Assembly (NCBI GenBank): GCA_020847555.1
Contig: JADLBT010000019.1
Coordinates: 1 to 35,482 of the forward strand
Reading direction: 5' to 3'
DNA from: Gemmataceae bacterium
GTDB taxonomy: Bacteria > Planctomycetota > Planctomycetia > Gemmatales > Gemmataceae
Length of the DNA: 35,482 nt
In this document: positions 33,415 to 35,482 of the stretch, in pieces
How the letters are laid out: each line of letters begins with the position of its first letter
Numbering within the stretch: position 1 is the stretch's first letter
Notes under the pieces: model-generated
Database searches by the model: none
Told to the model about the DNA's origin: nothing
What the model saw: the letters and a program-made list of their open reading frames with translations, nothing else
Program-made: the position numbers and the translations under genes

Positions 33415-34644
33415 CTAGGGGAACGGATGCGGCGGTATCGTCCCCCATTCGGCCAGGCCGCGCGGCGCCCACAGCGGCCCCCCGAGGTGCGGCAGGCGGT
33501 GGTCGCCGTGCAGCGGTTGCAGACCCGGCACCAGCACCCGTACCACCCGCCAGTCGAGCCCCTCCTGGGCCAACTGGGGCGGCGTCATGCTGCGGAACAA
33601 AACCGGCCGCCCCGGTCCGAGGCGCTCGGCCAGCGCCGCCACCTCCTCGGTCCGGGCGTTCTCCGGGTCGTCGCGCCGCGGCGTCGGCGCGTGCAGGGCC
33701 GTGCGCCGCAGCTCGTCGGGGTGGAGGCTGTAGTAGACGGCATGCTCGGCGAAGGTCCGCGGCACCCGCGGCGGGCGGCGCTGCCGGTATGTCTGCTTCA
33801 GGTAGCGCACGTACTGGCGGCCGTGAATCGCCTCCAGGATCGCCTTGGCCCAGCTCTCCGCCCGGGTGGCGCGGCACGCCGAGCCGATGCTGAAGCAGCA
33901 GCCCTCGCGGTCCTCGCCCTCCAGCGTCGCCAGGGTGACGTGGGCACTGAACGGCGTCGCGACTCGGTAGCAGCGGTAGCGCAGGTTCGGCCGCCGCACT
34001 CGCGCGCCCCGCTCGCCAAGGCGGGTAAGGATCTCGGCCGCTTCCCACTCCTCGACCGGGTAGCGCCCCCACCAGGCGCCGATGACCGCGTCGCGCTCGA
34101 TCACCTCCTGCAGTGCCCGCAGCAGCACCGGGTCGCCGTGCCGGCCGCTGGCCAGGCCGGTCGAGAACCCGGGGCAGAACGTGTGGCGCTCGCCCGGCCG
34201 CAGCGCCAGGTACGCCAGTTCTTCCGGCACCCAGCAGGGCGTGCCGGCGCCGGCCACCCGGAAGCACGTCCAGCGGCACGGCGTCGCGCGCGTCAACGGC
34301 TGGAACGGGAAGCCGGGCGAAGCGTACTGCGCGGGGTGAAAGAGCACCCAGCGCTCCGGCTCGACGGCCGGTTCGTCCAGCGTCCAGGCGTCGAACCGGG
34401 CCACGACGCGGCCGTCATCCGGCAGCGGGTACGCCTGCCAGCGCTCGACGGCCTCGCCCACGCAGGCCGCCTCGGCGCTCGCCTCGTCCCAGCCGGCCCC
34501 GCTGGCGGTCAGCTCCTGCCCCGGGTCGCCCCACCGGCCCAGCGTCCCCGAGGCGAAGTGCGCGGTTGGGTCGTGCGGGCGCGCCGGCACCGGGCCGAAG
34601 GAGGTGAACAGGCCGGTGTAAGGGCTCGTGTACCACGGCTGCAT
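33415..34644 (-). CDS. YcaO-domain cyclodehydratase (azoline-forming, TOMM/RiPP)
   Basis: The product is 409 residues. YcaO proteins use ATP to activate the peptide amide while Cys/Ser/Thr side chains cyclise to thiazoline/(methyl)oxazoline. ATP/Mg-site motifs are visible: S-x-E with GEAVERW (Ser 56, Glu 58, Glu 64, Glu 67, Arg 68), QEVIERDA (Glu 180, Glu 183, Arg 184, Asp 185), and ESWAKAILEAIHGRQY further on. The protein ends PHPFP, a PxPxP C-terminus typical of azoline-forming YcaOs. Its start overlaps the stop of the E1-like gene by one base (TGATG), so the two are translationally coupled and probably form a complex. The SagB-type gene follows. Confidence 0.93.
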   Translation of the reverse strand: MQPWYTSPYTGLFTSFGPVPARPHDPTAHFASGTLGRWGDPGQELTASGAGWDEASAEAACVGEAVERWQAYPLPDDGRVVARFDAWTLDEPAVEPERWVLFHPAQYASPGFPFQPLTRATPCRWTCFRVAGAGTPCWVPEELAYLALRPGERHTFCPGFSTGLASGRHGDPVLLRALQEVIERDAVIGAWWGRYPVEEWEAAEILTRLGERGARVRRPNLRYRCYRVATPFSAHVTLATLEGEDREGCCFSIGSACRATRAESWAKAILEAIHGRQYVRYLKQTYRQRRPPRVPRTFAEHAVYYSLHPDELRRTALHAPTPRRDDPENARTEEVAALAERLGPGRPVLFRSMTPPQLAQEGLDWRVVRVLVPGLQPLHGDHRLPHLGGPLWAPRGLAEWGTIPPHPFP

Positions 34645-35468
34645 CAGCCGCCCTCACCGCACTCGGAGCACTCCGGGTCCGCGAAGACCCGATGAGCGCC
34701 GACCTCCATCGTCTCCAGCTCCAGCACATGCAGCCGGTACAGCGCCGGAGGCGGGTCGCGCTCCGGCAGCAGATCCGCCTTCCACAGTACCAGGGCAGCG
34801 AGCACGGCAACCCCGTGCCGCGGGAAGGGCGCAGGCGTCAGGGGCCGCCCCTGCCGCGCGTGCTCGATCAGCTCGCGGTAGAGTTCCGGCGCCGGCGAGA
34901 GGCGCTCGAAGTGGCGCAGCAGGCAGGCGAGGCACGGGCCGGCGTCGGGCAGGAAGAGCGGGCCGACGTAACCGCGGCTCAGCGGGCCGGTCGTCGCCCA
35001 GAGGTACGGCGCCCCCGCGCCGCGACAGCGCCGGGCGAAGCGCAGGGCCTCGTCGTGGTCGAGCCGATCCTGGCACAGCACCGGCAGGGCCGCCCCCTCT
35101 TCGCCCGCACCTGTCGCCTTCGCCAACTCGTCGCGCAGCGGACCGTTTCCCTCGACCGCGAGGCGATGGACCCGGGTCGGGTGGGCGGCGCGGGCCGGGC
35201 CGTCCACGAGGACGCGCTCGCCGTAGAGGCGGCCGACCAGTTGCAGGGCCACGCCGCGCCGCGCCTCGGGAAGGCGTCCGACCGCCGCCGCGAGCGGTTC
35301 GGTGCCGTCCAGGGTGCGGAAAAAGTCCGGGAGCCAGTGCTCGATGCCGGGACCGCTGAGGGTGTAGCGGAAGTCCTCGCCGGCGACGAGGCGGACCGTG
35401 TCCGGCCCAGTGAGGATGGTACAGGGCAGGGCCAGGTGCGGCCGGCGGTGGGTCGGGTCGCTCGTCAT
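34644..35468 (-). CDS. TOMM leader-peptide-binding E1-like (RRE) cyclodehydratase partner protein
   Basis: The product is 274 residues. An N-terminal winged-helix-like RiPP recognition element (about 10-90, with TVRLVAGEDFRYTLSGPG) would bind the precursor leader. The rest is a degenerate E1/ThiF-like fold (LPVLCQDRLDHDEALRFARR, GPLSRGYVGPLFLPDAGPC) with two CxxC pairs (Cys 179/182 in PCLACL and Cys 267/270 in ECSEC) for a structural zinc. It presents the peptide to the YcaO enzyme encoded by the overlapping next gene. The length is shorter than many fused homologues, fitting a stand-alone partner. A frame upstream ends in ATGA overlapping its start (35468-35465), which suggests another cistron outside the window. 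Confidence 0.85.
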   Translation of the reverse strand: MTSDPTHRRPHLALPCTILTGPDTVRLVAGEDFRYTLSGPGIEHWLPDFFRTLDGTEPLAAAVGRLPEARRGVALQLVGRLYGERVLVDGPARAAHPTRVHRLAVEGNGPLRDELAKATGAGEEGAALPVLCQDRLDHDEALRFARRCRGAGAPYLWATTGPLSRGYVGPLFLPDAGPCLACLLRHFERLSPAPELYRELIEHARQGRPLTPAPFPRHGVAVLAALVLWKADLLPERDPPPALYRLHVLELETMEVGAHRVFADPECSECGEGG

Positions 35469-35482
35469 GCGCCGGTCGTCAC

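Noticed and set aside
1..35482. CRISPR array
   Set aside because: No regularly spaced direct repeats were seen; the repeats present are scattered inverted repeats.

Overview
The window is about 35 kb of high-GC bacterial chromosome. It looks like a planctomycete of the Gemmataceae type. The evidence is a DUF1549/DUF1553 surface protein, ECF sigma factors paired with Ser/Thr kinases, a PQQ-propeller secreted protein, Tyr-rich secreted repeats, and GC-rich palindromes that recur just after stop codons. Taxonomy is inferred from gene content only.

Layout. 1-2.6 kb: the end of a DUF1553 protein, a PIG-L deacetylase, and an exported Cys-rich copper-storage-type protein on the minus strand. 2.9-8.6 kb: a 1,887-residue DUF4011 superfamily 1 helicase with a Vsr-like nuclease domain. 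8.8-12.3 kb: an operon for E1 alpha, E1 beta and E2 of a 2-oxoacid (probably pyruvate) dehydrogenase; no E3 follows. 12.5-13.9 kb: a twin zinc-ribbon membrane protein and a Tyr-rich secreted protein. 13.9-16.3 kb: an integration-scarred region with an acyl-CoA dehydrogenase remnant lacking its N-terminal part, a tyrosine recombinase, several inverted repeats and tRNA-Ser(GCU). 16.6-21.9 kb: an ECF sigma factor with a membrane Ser/Thr kinase, a small secreted protein, and a second Ser/Thr kinase whose tail runs into a repeat. 21.9-26.7 kb: glutamate-1-semialdehyde aminomutase (hemL), a secreted esterase, a second ECF sigma factor (minus strand) and a secreted polysaccharide-lyase-like protein. 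26.8-30.3 kb: a PQQ-like propeller protein (minus strand) and a three-gene envelope module (two DUF883-like anchored helical proteins around a holin-superfamily-like protein). 31.1-32.4 kb: a soluble histidine kinase.

The most interesting part is 32.5-35.5 kb, all on the minus strand: an E1-like/RRE leader-peptide-binding protein, a YcaO cyclodehydratase ending in a PxPxP motif, and a SagB-type FMN dehydrogenase. Together these are the core enzymes of a thiazole/oxazole-modified peptide (TOMM, azol(in)e RiPP) pathway. The first two genes overlap by one base. The window ends at the start of the E1-like gene, and no precursor peptide is visible, so the substrate, any transporter and any further enzymes probably lie beyond 35,482. 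The product is unknown.

A second theme is a set of intergenic hairpin repeats, several overlapping or immediately following stop codons. They look like dispersed REP-like elements doubling as terminators. One has been absorbed into the end of a kinase gene.
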